Below, piece after piece: positions 53,284 through 63,268 of a stretch of 64,000 nt of DNA. Position 1 is the first letter of the stretch; the number at the start of each line of letters is the position of its first letter. The stretch covers positions 681,784 to 745,783 of the forward strand of contig FMBT01000294.1 in assembly GCA_900095095.1 (NCBI GenBank). Direction: 5' to 3'. Both the position numbers and the translations under genes were made by a program. The notes beneath the pieces are model-generated. The model was not told the origin of the DNA, did not search any database, and saw only the letters and a list, made by a program, of their open reading frames with translations. The DNA is from Fragilariopsis cylindrus CCMP1102. Its lineage: Eukaryota; Bacillariophyta; Bacillariophyceae; Bacillariales; Bacillariaceae.

Positions 53284-53699
53284 ATTATTCCATTGTGGAC
53301 ATCATATTTTTATTTTATTTGGTGTGGTATTGTAATCTATGAATAACACGGAAAAAGCACTGTATTCTTGTGGAAAAGCTCCTGACTAAGATATTCAAAG
53401 CTAGTACTTTGTTAGCATGAAAATTTGAATTTATTCCCTTCTAAAAATAATTTGATACATAATGAAAATCTGAGTCGTATTTTCCCAACGGACTGCGCAG
53501 AGACGGCAAATTTAGCTAAGAATCCACAAAAATGACGGTTGCCCGAGCCCTTTTTCACCTCTCTACGGTTTGAACCGTGCTCTTCCAATTTTTATTTAGG
53601 ATGGCAGTTGCAGGAGTGCGTTAGCCACATACAAATCAAATGGGACTTCTACTGAGTATGTAAAAGGACAGACACCCATGATCGGATTCTTGAGGGAGT
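53284..53699. other. No gene seen; left flank of the copia element
   Basis: The sequence AAAGGACAGACACCCATGAT near 53663 resembles one near 47233 inside the inverted-repeat element, so a scrap of the same repeat family may be here. Confidence 0.35.
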
Positions 53700-54503
53700 T
53701 GTACGTTTCACAGACAATCGATGATTGGTGAAACAGGATTATAATAGTCTTACTCTTCGGTCTTGTAAGATTCTATTAAAGCTGGAAGGGTTGATACTCT
53801 TGACCCTTATATTGAAAGACTACTCACGGTTGTTCTACCAGGATATCTAACCCCTTCTTGTCAGCGAAACTTCCCTAGAAGAATGGCGTAACTTTCTGTA
53901 GATATATCTATAGTAACGTCGTACGATACTAACGATGATGTTCAAACGCAAAAGTTGTTATTAACACACTTGTTTATTTAGTCTATGGTTATTACAATTT
54001 CTCAACAATAAAAGACAGCAATTGTTCATTTCTCGTGATTGAGGTAATTCTGCTCTTTTCTTCGTATTTTAGTATTGCGGTTTCCAGTAACCCTGTATAC
54101 AACTTTCTGTTCCTAACTCACTTCGCCTTGATACATATATATCGTATTAGCGGTTCAAAGGGGACATCGACATCTACTTCGACTTCCATATGTATAACAC
54201 TCTTTTTGATCGTGTTCTATATATTCGGACACTCTTCCTAATCGTGTTCCGGTTTGTATAAATATACCTAAGCACTTCTCTTATTTGCGCTCGGTTCCAA
54301 TTGCTTCGACAACGGCTTCGACAAGGTCACTTCAACTCAAACGGTGCGAGTTTGGCTTTTAGCTAACTTTCGGTTCTCTTTTATCTCAATGATGCATACA
54401 CGTGCATTTCTCCTCACTAATCCACTCGCGCTTGTATTTCTACTCCGCGGGGCTTATGTACGACATATGACTCCTACGCTCGAGTACTATGTATAATTTA
54501 ACA
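53700..54503 (-). repeat. 3' LTR of the copia element
   Basis: 804 bp, repeated at 62476-63268. The pol stop codon TAA lies within the first bases of the LTR (TGTTAA on the minus strand). Confidence 0.93.
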
Positions 54504-57500
54504 CTCCCCATTGGTCGTAACGATTTCTGCTAACTCTGATTCAGTAATGTGACAATCGACTTCTAATGTATCATCAAAATATAACGCGGCCGTGTTACCT
54601 CCAAAATGAAAGATTGGACGGATCAATTCGTACGTACTTTGGTAACCCCAATGTTTCGTAAGTATATCTGCAATATTACTTTCCGATTTAATATGTTGCA
54701 GATTAATGAAACCACTTGCAATTAAGCTTCTAACAAAGTGAAATGACAGAATGTTATGTCGTTTATGTAACTTTGCGTCCGGTATGGTTGCACTATTGAT
54801 CATAGCGTCATTGTCTCCCCATGCGTAGTCCTCATCTCCCACTGGTACTCCAAGGTATCGTAGATACTGTCGGTGATCAATGATCTGTTCGAAACAGGTT
54901 CGACATGCCAGGAATTCAGATCCGTATGTTGCGGTTTCCGTGGTAGATTGTTTCTTGGAATACCAATCGACGGGAGTCTTGTTGTAGAAGTGAACTACAC
55001 CTGTAACTGCTTTTCCTGATAGTACGTCATGCATTAGATTTGCATCGAAGTAATGGGTCAAAACGATTCGTTTTCCCAGTGGAGTTGGTGCATCTTTAGG
55101 GATGTCTTCAGTTGGGTTTCCATATACAGAATGGCTCCAATCGTAGGGTGGCATTGGTGGAATACCGGAATAATCTGGTTCATCAACTCGAAAACGTAGT
55201 TTGAAATGCCTGAACTTGCATAAGAATCCGTAGATACGCTTGATTCTTTCAAGATGTCCCTTTCTTGGTTGCGCTCTGAAACTTGATAAGCTCATTACTG
55301 CGGATTGTATATCCCATCGTCCAATAGAGATTGCCCATTGCATAGCTCCTATTAATGATTGATATATTTCAATACCGTCTTGGTCAAGGAATTCGGTTAC
55401 ATCAAGTTCTGGATGGTCTCCCTTCACTAGCGGCGATCTGTGCTTCTGGTTAGGCAATTCCTTGAAATATTGCTTGTAGGCATCTTCCATCTTGTCTATG
55501 TACCGGCTTGGGTCCATACATAATACTCCATCAGAGTCTCTCTCAAATCCACAACCTAAGTGGAAGTTAACTTCTCCTGAACCTTTCAGTTTGAAGTTGT
55601 ACGGTGCTGACGACAGCTGGTTTAGGAACTCCCTAGGATTCTCCATAACAATGCATAGGTCATCAACATATGTGGCCACGTCTCTTGTAGGACATTTTCT
55701 CATGAAAATACTTGATTCTGCTTTGGATGGGTAGAATCCTAGGTCGCGTAGACAATCAGATAGCAAAATGTTGAATGCTTTTCCGCTAAGTCTTAATCCG
55801 TAAAGAGCCTTATCGATGATAAGAAGGTTTCCTTGTAGCTCCCCAAATTCTGGCCCTGCTTTGATGCATACCTTTTCGGTGGTCTTTGCTTCGAGATAAG
55901 CATTTCCAATATCAGTAGCCCATGGGGTCATGCCGTTAAGTTCTCCTAAGAATATGCATGTACGTAATCCGCGTAATGAAACAACACCTGAGTAAACAGA
56001 TTCGAGTGGCGTATCCGTTAGGTTACCATTAGCTACAACTCGAGCTTTATGCCTGCCATCGTGTTTCACATCAAAGATAGTATGAACTTTGATCTTGCGA
56101 TAACCTTCTGGTATCTTTGCATCATGGAATTCTCCCTTGTTCTTGAATACTGCATAATCCGTTAATTGTGCATGTTCCAATACATTTGCTTCTTGCCATT
56201 TATGATTACCGTTCCTTTCGTCAAACTCAAGGGCTTCCTTGTAGTTACGCGGTATAGAGAATCCATACTTGTACTTAGGAGTAACACGGAAGGATCGTAG
56301 CTTGGCTTGTTTCACAAGTCGTCGAATATGCTTATCTCGGTTAGCAATTCTTTTAAAGCGTTTCCATCCTTCCAATTCGAGTAGGTCAAATTTCTTGGCA
56401 TAGATAGCAAGATCAACAGGAATGTCCTTAGCAAGGAAGTCCAATGGTTCAACCGAAATTGCTCCCGTTTCCCAAGCTGTTCTGACGTTGTAGTCACTCC
56501 CCATTCTATCCTTGTGTCCCACAGGAGTATGTACGTGTCCTAAGATAGTACGAAATTTCCAATGATGTCCGTCTTCATTGTTCTGTTCTCTTTCTATGTA
56601 GTCCAGAATTTCGTTGTACGACATAATGTCTTCCTGGGAACTGTGATCATAGTTTAGCTTGAACTTGATTAGATTCATATCCTTTTCAACTTTGCCTTCA
56701 AAGTCTTTGATAAGTTCTACAACTCGTGCTCTATTAACTTCACCTCTCTCGTCGGGTTTGGTTAGGAAAACTCTTCCTACTAGATCACTTGGTGGGGGCG
56801 CTATTGCTACCAACGGTTTGCCGTCGTCTCCGAGTATCGCGTTGTCATTTTCGTCTTTAAGAGGAAACTCAAATTCTTTTCCCAAAAGATATTCATTCTC
56901 CCCATTTTCTCGAAGATAGACAAATGAATCTAGCTGTTCCTTGATAGATGTGTCACGTTGCTTGAGGACTTGTTGACGAGTTGCGGTAGACGGCTGTGGG
57001 TTGGTGGGATGGTTGATATCAGTATTATTGACTTGGGTCAATAGTGTGGTAACTCCTTTAACGTTCAAGTTTTGAAGGGGTTTATGTCGTGAACTACGTC
57101 GTAAACCTTTATCCTTAGTTTTATCCAGAGGATTTAAGTCGCTTAAACGCTTCTGTTTTACATGACGTTGTGGTCCAGTAGGAGGTGCACGTTTTGGCGA
57201 CGCCGTTTTAAAATGACCAGTTTGCTGTTCATTCGAGTCGTTAAATCTTGCATCTAATTCTGCCTGGAGTTGAATTTCGATATCCTTGGATATTGCTGAT
57301 TCATCAAAATCGTTAAAAGTATTTCCCGAGGTTACTTCTTTTAACTTGTTGTTAGCAATATCTTCTGCCGGAGAAAGGACATTTTCAACATTGAATAGAT
57401 CTTTGTCTACCGTGACAGGATCTTCGCGTAGGTTCTTCATCGTATTGTCCCGTGCAGTACGTATGGCTGAGCGACAAATTTCGTTTCCAGTTGTATCGGA

Positions 57501-60500
57501 AATGATTTTGTAGGTCATCTTGTTACCGATATGTTCGGAGATTCCTACCCATCGACCTCTCATTTCTTTGGATTTACTTGGGAAATGTTGTTCTGATTCA
57601 TCAACGAGATAATAAACAGGTTCCCAAAAATAAAAGTATAGCAGAGGGCTAATATCAGTCATTTGAAATGTTGCGATTTGTAGTGGGCTCTTGTTTCCCT
57701 CTCCGATGTTTGGATCAACACAATTGTTGAGGCAGAATATAACATAAGATAATGCTAGAAACCAAACGTAGGGAGGGCATCCGCTGCGGTCCATTACTCG
57801 GTTTGTGTACCGTTTGACAGTTTGCCATCGATTTTCAGCATAGTTTTGGTGCTGATATTTGGATTCGCATTGCCATAATGAAATACAAATGTCTCGAAGG
57901 TACACTGCGTTTTTCCATCCTCGATACATAGGAGCATTATCTGCTACTAGTCCAGTGGGACATCCTCTTTGACGGACACGATCTTGGAAGCAAAGTAGAA
58001 AGTCTTCAGCATTCTGATGTTTGACTTTATATGCATCGGTGAGTTTCGATTTTCGTCCCACGAAGATATGTGCACATTTCTCACCACCGTTGCATGCAGG
58101 AGTATCTGAATAGATCATGTCGGTGGCATCGTCTTCATCACGGCGTTTGAGATTCGCAGAAGGATTAGGTGATTTGAACATCTTGTGCAGATATGAGGCT
58201 GGGGGTAGTTTCATATTTTGAGTTGTATGCTTGAAGGTAGCTTTAACAACAGAAGCAGGTAGATGTGCAAAGTACTTCCTTTTGGATTCATAATCGATGA
58301 CCGTGGGTACAGAATATCTTGGTGTAAGAGGATTCATTACATTAGCAATGTCGGTAGCATTAATGTCATATTGTTCATAATAATCGAGTCTTCCTTGATA
58401 GATTAGACGTTGAGTAGATTCATCCATTAAAAAGTCTTCCCAGTATTCGTGTTCAGTTGGTCTGAAGGTAGATAAGTCATCAAGATACGAGGTGTCTGAT
58501 TTTGTATCTACGAATACTGTGGAGTCCTGGGGTTTATCTACTGAATCGTAGAATAGTAGATCGTCCATCTTCATTTCTTCAATAACGTCGTCGATGATAT
58601 TAGGTTGAAGTGGATGAGGATCCGTTGAAAAGAACTCGATGCCGTCTACCATTGTAGGGGATTCGTTATCATTGACCATATTATCAATAATTGGGATTGG
58701 TAAATCATTAGCTGTAACAGCAGATGGTTTCTTATCAATCAGTTCTTGTTTAGAGACTGCAGCTTTGAGTCGTTTCTCTTTGATTCGGATACGGCGTTTG
58801 AGCTTACTTTTTCTAAGTCGAGGACATTCAATTTTCTTCCCATTGGAGTCATCGATTGGATCGTTCCATACAATTGTAGTTGGTTGCTTGAATTTATTAA
58901 CTGCAGGTTCATCATCACTTGAGGAATCTTCTTCATCACCTGAGGAATCTTCTTCTTGAGCTCGACATTGTAAACCAGGCATAGATCCAACACTGTCATC
59001 ATCGTCATGTTCAATTTCAACGGTTTGAACTGTTGCACGTATTGGTCTATGTTCTTGTTTAGAAAGATAGTCGTAATTAATATTACCTTCTTGATCGTAG
59101 AACTCGTTGATAGCGGAACGTGGCATAGGAGGAAATTGCTTGAGCATTTCTTCAGGTGTACGGCTATCGTCATTCAGATTAGGATTCCATTCCGCAGGTG
59201 AAGTAAACTGTACATGTGTAAGCTCTTTAATTTCATCATTGGTAGGATACGTTTGGCGAATGTACGGTAATCCAGAGCGTATAGATAAAGGTAACTGATA
59301 TCCGTCTGCAGTTTGAATACGTTGTGGTCCGCCATAGGCTGTCGCTGTATCTCCAACGAGATTATTATGCGCTTGGAACTGACATTTCGAATGGATCGAT
59401 TTTTCTTGTTCAGGTACATGAGCATATTGATGAAATATGGCTAGAATCTTGCCTCTATTTGTAACAATTACAGAACAAAATGTTCCAAGTCTCTTGCCAG
59501 TCATTTGATGATCACCTGCAATACCTATATTGACACGTCGTCCGTCAGCATTGTAAGACATGAGTCTCATATCTCTGCCTCCAATTCCACCATTAGCTCC
59601 GCCATCGATTAATGCGAGTGGTTCATTAAAGAATTTCGTTGCATTAACGGAGACGACGTAGTTGTCTTTGGAAGTATTTGGTAGATGACAATCGACTTGA
59701 TCAAAACGATGATTGATTTTAGCCATAGCTGCCGTATATGCGATATGACCAACAACTTTACCATCTTTACCTATTACTGGTGTGATTTTGTTGGCCATGA
59801 ATCGACGTGGATCGGCTAAAGGCAGCTCAGTCTTCCTTGGTAATTCCTTCTTCTTGAGTATACCTTGATTGGGCTGTCTTCGTCTTGCTGCATTTGCCGT
59901 CAAATCAGTTGCTTCTATGACAGTTGTATCGTCAGCATCATCAGCGTCGTATACGTAGGTATGCTCTGATTGGCCGGATGCGTCGGAGTCATATCCTTCA
60001 AAATCGCTAATGTAGACACCTAACTCACTATTTTTCTTAGCACCTTGCTTAGTGGGATGGTTTTTGATTTTAAGAATCTGTTTCTTAATATCATTGGGTG
60101 CCTTACTCCATGCAATCCGTAAATCTCTTGGACACTTTTCGAAGATTGGTTTCGGTATTTCAGTGTCAGGGTCTCTCTCACGAGGAGGACGACGGTTCTT
60201 CTGGAATGCTGCATAGGCTTGCATTGTACTTTCAGCGTGTTCGGTCATAGGTTCGTTGGATACGGACATATGAGCTAAGAACTCGTCAATGTCATCGTAA
60301 GTGTCGCCATAGTCTACATTCATTTCTTCATTGTAAAATGATTCTGATGTAGCTTGATGAGCTTGACGGGATGGTTTCTTGTATGGCGTATATAGATCAT
60401 GATTCTTGGCTGATTTGATAAGAAACGTGATGTACTCATAATACGTAACAGGTCTAGATGATCCAGCTAAAGCGTTTCCTTGTTTACTATCTTGACATGA

Positions 60501-61409
60501 TTGCCAGGAGTTAATTAACGCGGAATCGGCCATGACTGCTGCTTGCAATAATGTTATCTTTACCGAATCATCCATGACGTTAGTAGCTAGTTGATCGTAC
60601 CGTCTGGAGGTATCTTGAAATGAAGTAAGAAATTCATGTCTTGTGTTGAAATCGGTGAATTTCAATGCAATTAATTTCTTCATCAGTGTGGTTGTAGCTA
60701 TCTGAGCTGCATCTGAGTCATTCTGATGATCTTCGTGATTTCTCCATACATATAACGGATCGTCTGGACGGACCATAAGAAGACCTAGACCTTCGGGGTT
60801 CTTAAGAACTACACACAAGATTTGAGCGAAGTAATTAACTTGAAGTCTTGCTAGTTCTGCATCGGGTCCACTACGTACTGAGCATGTTGATGATCGAAGA
60901 TCGGGATTGAAATTAGGATCCAATACTCTTTCCAATGTATCTTGGATAATTTGTCTTTTAAAATTTAGTTTCCAATCTTGATAGAAAGCATCGTTGTTGA
61001 TGGTCGGGTATTTTATAGGATCTCGAGGCTTTCGATTCCAACTGATAAGTGCGGCTTCATCATCTTTTAAAGTGATAGGGCCTGAAACTATCATTGTTGG
61101 TGAGCCAGGAGCACCTGTTGTAGTCGTTGCCGGTATAACTAACGTTCGAAGATATGTAGCTTTACCAGTTATTGCACGTTTCCAGTTTAACATATCCGCA
61201 TAATTCCATGTAGACGGATCGTCACAATCGATGACTCCACCAGCAAGAGCAACGGCAGCAGCGGTCTCTAGATAACAACAAAAGTGTACACAGTTTTGTA
61301 CTTCCTTGAGTGGTGTTATATGGAGAGTCTCTTCGGTGCCTGCAGTGGTTGGCTTTTTCGTATTTAAACGTTGGCAAATCATCAATTTCAATAGAACGAA
61401 ATTGTTCAA
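54498..61409 (-). CDS. Ty1/copia Gag-Pol (PR-IN-RT-RNaseH)
   Basis: One open frame of 2,303 codons. The N-terminal 450 residues are the rest of Gag (no zinc knuckle seen). Then: protease with ALIDGGANGG (about 600; Asp-Gly-Gly in place of Asp-Thr/Ser-Gly); an acidic linker; integrase core with Asp in DMIYSDTPA (about 1097), Asp in GLVADNAPMY and Glu in YAENRW; RT with YVDD in TYVDDLCIVM (about 1911); RNase H with HYFDANLMHD (about 2118), TATYGSEFLACR and the late HIKSESNIADILTK. The classic HHCC integrase finger is not obvious, as in other diatom copia elements. The first roughly 15 residues before the frame junction at about 61,356 are probably not used as such. Confidence 0.93.
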   Translation of the reverse strand: MNNFVLLKLMICQRLNTKKPTTAGTEETLHITPLKEVQNCVHFCCYLETAAAVALAGGVIDCDDPSTWNYADMLNWKRAITGKATYLRTLVIPATTTTGAPGSPTMIVSGPITLKDDEAALISWNRKPRDPIKYPTINNDAFYQDWKLNFKRQIIQDTLERVLDPNFNPDLRSSTCSVRSGPDAELARLQVNYFAQILCVVLKNPEGLGLLMVRPDDPLYVWRNHEDHQNDSDAAQIATTTLMKKLIALKFTDFNTRHEFLTSFQDTSRRYDQLATNVMDDSVKITLLQAAVMADSALINSWQSCQDSKQGNALAGSSRPVTYYEYITFLIKSAKNHDLYTPYKKPSRQAHQATSESFYNEEMNVDYGDTYDDIDEFLAHMSVSNEPMTEHAESTMQAYAAFQKNRRPPRERDPDTEIPKPIFEKCPRDLRIAWSKAPNDIKKQILKIKNHPTKQGAKKNSELGVYISDFEGYDSDASGQSEHTYVYDADDADDTTVIEATDLTANAARRRQPNQGILKKKELPRKTELPLADPRRFMANKITPVIGKDGKVVGHIAYTAAMAKINHRFDQVDCHLPNTSKDNYVVSVNATKFFNEPLALIDGGANGGIGGRDMRLMSYNADGRRVNIGIAGDHQMTGKRLGTFCSVIVTNRGKILAIFHQYAHVPEQEKSIHSKCQFQAHNNLVGDTATAYGGPQRIQTADGYQLPLSIRSGLPYIRQTYPTNDEIKELTHVQFTSPAEWNPNLNDDSRTPEEMLKQFPPMPRSAINEFYDQEGNINYDYLSKQEHRPIRATVQTVEIEHDDDDSVGSMPGLQCRAQEEDSSGDEEDSSSDDEPAVNKFKQPTTIVWNDPIDDSNGKKIECPRLRKSKLKRRIRIKEKRLKAAVSKQELIDKKPSAVTANDLPIPIIDNMVNDNESPTMVDGIEFFSTDPHPLQPNIIDDVIEEMKMDDLLFYDSVDKPQDSTVFVDTKSDTSYLDDLSTFRPTEHEYWEDFLMDESTQRLIYQGRLDYYEQYDINATDIANVMNPLTPRYSVPTVIDYESKRKYFAHLPASVVKATFKHTTQNMKLPPASYLHKMFKSPNPSANLKRRDEDDATDMIYSDTPACNGGEKCAHIFVGRKSKLTDAYKVKHQNAEDFLLCFQDRVRQRGCPTGLVADNAPMYRGWKNAVYLRDICISLWQCESKYQHQNYAENRWQTVKRYTNRVMDRSGCPPYVWFLALSYVIFCLNNCVDPNIGEGNKSPLQIATFQMTDISPLLYFYFWEPVYYLVDESEQHFPSKSKEMRGRWVGISEHIGNKMTYKIISDTTGNEICRSAIRTARDNTMKNLREDPVTVDKDLFNVENVLSPAEDIANNKLKEVTSGNTFNDFDESAISKDIEIQLQAELDARFNDSNEQQTGHFKTASPKRAPPTGPQRHVKQKRLSDLNPLDKTKDKGLRRSSRHKPLQNLNVKGVTTLLTQVNNTDINHPTNPQPSTATRQQVLKQRDTSIKEQLDSFVYLRENGENEYLLGKEFEFPLKDENDNAILGDDGKPLVAIAPPPSDLVGRVFLTKPDERGEVNRARVVELIKDFEGKVEKDMNLIKFKLNYDHSSQEDIMSYNEILDYIEREQNNEDGHHWKFRTILGHVHTPVGHKDRMGSDYNVRTAWETGAISVEPLDFLAKDIPVDLAIYAKKFDLLELEGWKRFKRIANRDKHIRRLVKQAKLRSFRVTPKYKYGFSIPRNYKEALEFDERNGNHKWQEANVLEHAQLTDYAVFKNKGEFHDAKIPEGYRKIKVHTIFDVKHDGRHKARVVANGNLTDTPLESVYSGVVSLRGLRTCIFLGELNGMTPWATDIGNAYLEAKTTEKVCIKAGPEFGELQGNLLIIDKALYGLRLSGKAFNILLSDCLRDLGFYPSKAESSIFMRKCPTRDVATYVDDLCIVMENPREFLNQLSSAPYNFKLKGSGEVNFHLGCGFERDSDGVLCMDPSRYIDKMEDAYKQYFKELPNQKHRSPLVKGDHPELDVTEFLDQDGIEIYQSLIGAMQWAISIGRWDIQSAVMSLSSFRAQPRKGHLERIKRIYGFLCKFRHFKLRFRVDEPDYSGIPPMPPYDWSHSVYGNPTEDIPKDAPTPLGKRIVLTHYFDANLMHDVLSGKAVTGVVHFYNKTPVDWYSKKQSTTETATYGSEFLACRTCFEQIIDHRQYLRYLGVPVGDEDYAWGDNDAMINSATIPDAKLHKRHNILSFHFVRSLIASGFINLQHIKSESNIADILTKHWGYQSTYELIRPIFHFGGNTAALYFDDTLEVDCHITESELAEIVTTNGEC
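54504..54512 (-). other. Polypurine tract of the copia element
   Basis: AATGGGGAG on the minus strand, immediately before the 3' LTR; it primes plus-strand DNA synthesis. It also encodes the last residues of Pol (NGE, followed by Cys from the LTR). Confidence 0.8.
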
Positions 61410-62289
61410 ATGTGTGGATGTGGTTCTGATCTAACACAAGGTATATCGGATTTGTTGCCGTCGTACATTTCAACATATTCACCAAGAGGACTTCGAGTTG
61501 CGCATCGAAAGGAGTAGTCGCCATCTTGGGTGAGCTAGTATTACTAGGCGTAATGTTAGTAGCAAATGCATGTCGGGTTGTTAAGTTACGGACTCTGAAA
61601 TTGCAGATCTCGGTTAGCAATGTATCAAGGCGTTCAGTCAACGGTAACTCTGGAAGAGAAGGTAAAGGTGGAGTCTCTGGAAGAGAAGGTAGAGGTACGT
61701 TAATAGGAACTGGATTTCTGGCAGTAATTTCGTAACCTTTTACGTAAGGATCGTGTACTGTTGGAAATGTTCCGAGCGTAAAAGACGTATCAATAACTTC
61801 TTCAATAGGTTCAGGTGGACTGGGACGTTCCGGAACACTAGATGTATCTGTACTTGAACTATCTGGTAGAGGTAGTCTAGGCGGAGAGACGTAGAGTGGA
61901 TCGCCGGGGCGTAAGCCGCTATAAGCGCTTGCTGTGCTTTCGTCTTCTTCTCTAGCTGTGTTTACTTCTACCTGGATATTTAAAAGATTATTTTCTATAT
62001 CGGCTTCCTCTTGATTAGTATCACCAGATGGTGTATATCTAATAGTCGGAGCTCTTGAACGAGTAGTTCTGCGCGGGTTCGGTGTGTGAACGTTATAACC
62101 TAGAGAGGTTAGTTCAGTCCGATGGTTAGCGTCTGCCCAAAAAGGGGGACTACGAGTTCCTTCACCTAACGCTTCGGGCGCTTGGTTTCCACTTGTTGCT
62201 TCGGAATAAGTGGATCTACTATCGTTATCACTTCCTTCAGTAGGTAGTGTTTCGTTAGTATCCTCTTGTTCTCTTGCTGGCTCATTCAC
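61222..62289 (-). CDS. N-terminal part of copia Gag, offset by one base from pol frame
   Basis: 355 aa from the first ATG after the 5' LTR. It is Pro/Ser/Glu-rich at first, then has a structured part (LDQNHIHTFEQFRSIEIDDL) typical of the start of diatom copia Gag. Useful sequence ends at about 61,356, in an A5 run of the minus strand (61354-61358), after which the sensible protein continues in the +1 frame of the large ORF; the tail of this frame (Arg/Cys-rich) looks like off-frame noise. This is either a one-base insertion or a +1 frameshift site. Confidence 0.8.
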   Translation of the reverse strand: MNEPAREQEDTNETLPTEGSDNDSRSTYSEATSGNQAPEALGEGTRSPPFWADANHRTELTSLGYNVHTPNPRRTTRSRAPTIRYTPSGDTNQEEADIENNLLNIQVEVNTAREEDESTASAYSGLRPGDPLYVSPPRLPLPDSSSTDTSSVPERPSPPEPIEEVIDTSFTLGTFPTVHDPYVKGYEITARNPVPINVPLPSLPETPPLPSLPELPLTERLDTLLTEICNFRVRNLTTRHAFATNITPSNTSSPKMATTPFDAQLEVLLVNMLKCTTATNPIYLVLDQNHIHTFEQFRSIEIDDLPTFKYEKANHCRHRRDSPYNTTQGSTKLCTLLLLSRDRCCRCSCWWSHRL

Positions 62290-62458
62290 AGTTGAATGGC
62301 TTCTCTAGTTCTTATTTGTTAAGACTTGAGGTTATTGTAATTTAGACTTCTTCGAGATCGTTAATTCAATAATTACAATTAAATATAATTGGATCTCCGG
62401 TCCTTTTGTCGTTCAGATGAACTAAAAGAAAGTTGATCAGCACGTTTATAGGATAAAC

Positions 62459-62474
62459 CGTGCGACTGTTAATC
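62459..62474 (-). other. Primer binding site, candidate tRNA-Asn(GUU) half-molecule
   Basis: One base inside the 5' LTR end. The plus strand reads CGTGCGACTGTTAATC, which has the form of a tRNA-Asn anticodon arm: loop CTGTTAA with anticodon GTT and flanking pairs GA/TC. The minus-strand RNA would pair with such a tRNA cut in its anticodon loop, as known for Drosophila copia with tRNA-iMet. Confidence 0.6.
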
Positions 62475-62475
62475 T

Positions 62476-63268
62476 TGTACGTTTCACAGACAATCGATGA
62501 TCGGTGAAACAGGATTATAATAGTCTTACTCTTCGTCTTGTAAGATTCTATTAAAGCTGGAAGGGTTGATACTCTTGACCCTTATATTGAAGACTACTCA
62601 CGGTTGTTCTACCAGGATATCTAACCCCTTTTGTCAGCGAAACTTCGTAGAAGAATGGCGTAACTTTCTGTAGATATATCTATAGTAACGTGGCACGATA
62701 CTAACGATGATGTTCAAACGCAAAAGTTGTTATTAAACACTTGTTTATTTAGTCTATGGTTATTACAATTTCTCAACAATAAAAGACAGTAATTGTTTAT
62801 TTCTCGTAATCGAGGTAATTCTGCTCTTTTCTTCGTATTTTAGTATTGCGGTTTCCAGTAACCCTGCATACAATTTCTGTTCCTAACTCACTTCGCCTCA
62901 ATGCATATATATCGCATTAGCGGTTCAAAGGTGGACATCGACATCTGTTCGACTTCCATATGTATAACACTCTTCATAATCGTGTTCTATGTATTCGGAC
63001 ACTCTTCTTAATCGTGTTCCGATTTGTATAAATAACCTAAGCATTCTCTTATTTGCGCTCGGTTCCAATTGCTTCGACAACGGCTTCGACAAGGTCACTT
63101 CAACTCCAACAGTACGATGTTGGCTTTTAGCTAACTTTCGGTTCTCTTTTATCTCAATATGCATACACGTGCATTTCTCCTCACTAATCTGATCGCGCTT
63201 GTATTTCTACTCCGCGGGGCTTATGTACGACATTGACTCCTACATCGAGTACTATGTATAATTTAACA
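62476..63268 (-). repeat. 5' LTR of the copia element
   Basis: 793 bp; aligns to the 3' LTR with roughly 20 substitutions and a dozen mostly 1-2 base indels (estimated by eye). Confidence 0.93.

Larger units (their letters stand above)
53700..63268 (-). mobile_element. Ty1/copia LTR retrotransposon, CoDi-like, near full length
   Basis: Direct LTRs flank a minus-strand gag-pol in the order PR-IN-RT-RNaseH, which defines Ty1/copia. Minus-strand LTRs begin TGTTAAATTA and end CGTACA. The polypurine tract AATGGGGAG lies at 54504-54512 right against the 3' LTR, and a candidate primer site lies at 62459-62474 against the 5' LTR. Five-base flanks differ (GGAGT left, CATAC right), so no target-site duplication is visible. 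Confidence 0.95.

Noticed and set aside
62459-62474. A tRNA-Asn gene
   Set aside because: Only the anticodon-arm part is present, with no acceptor or T arm; it fits a primer binding site of the copia element.
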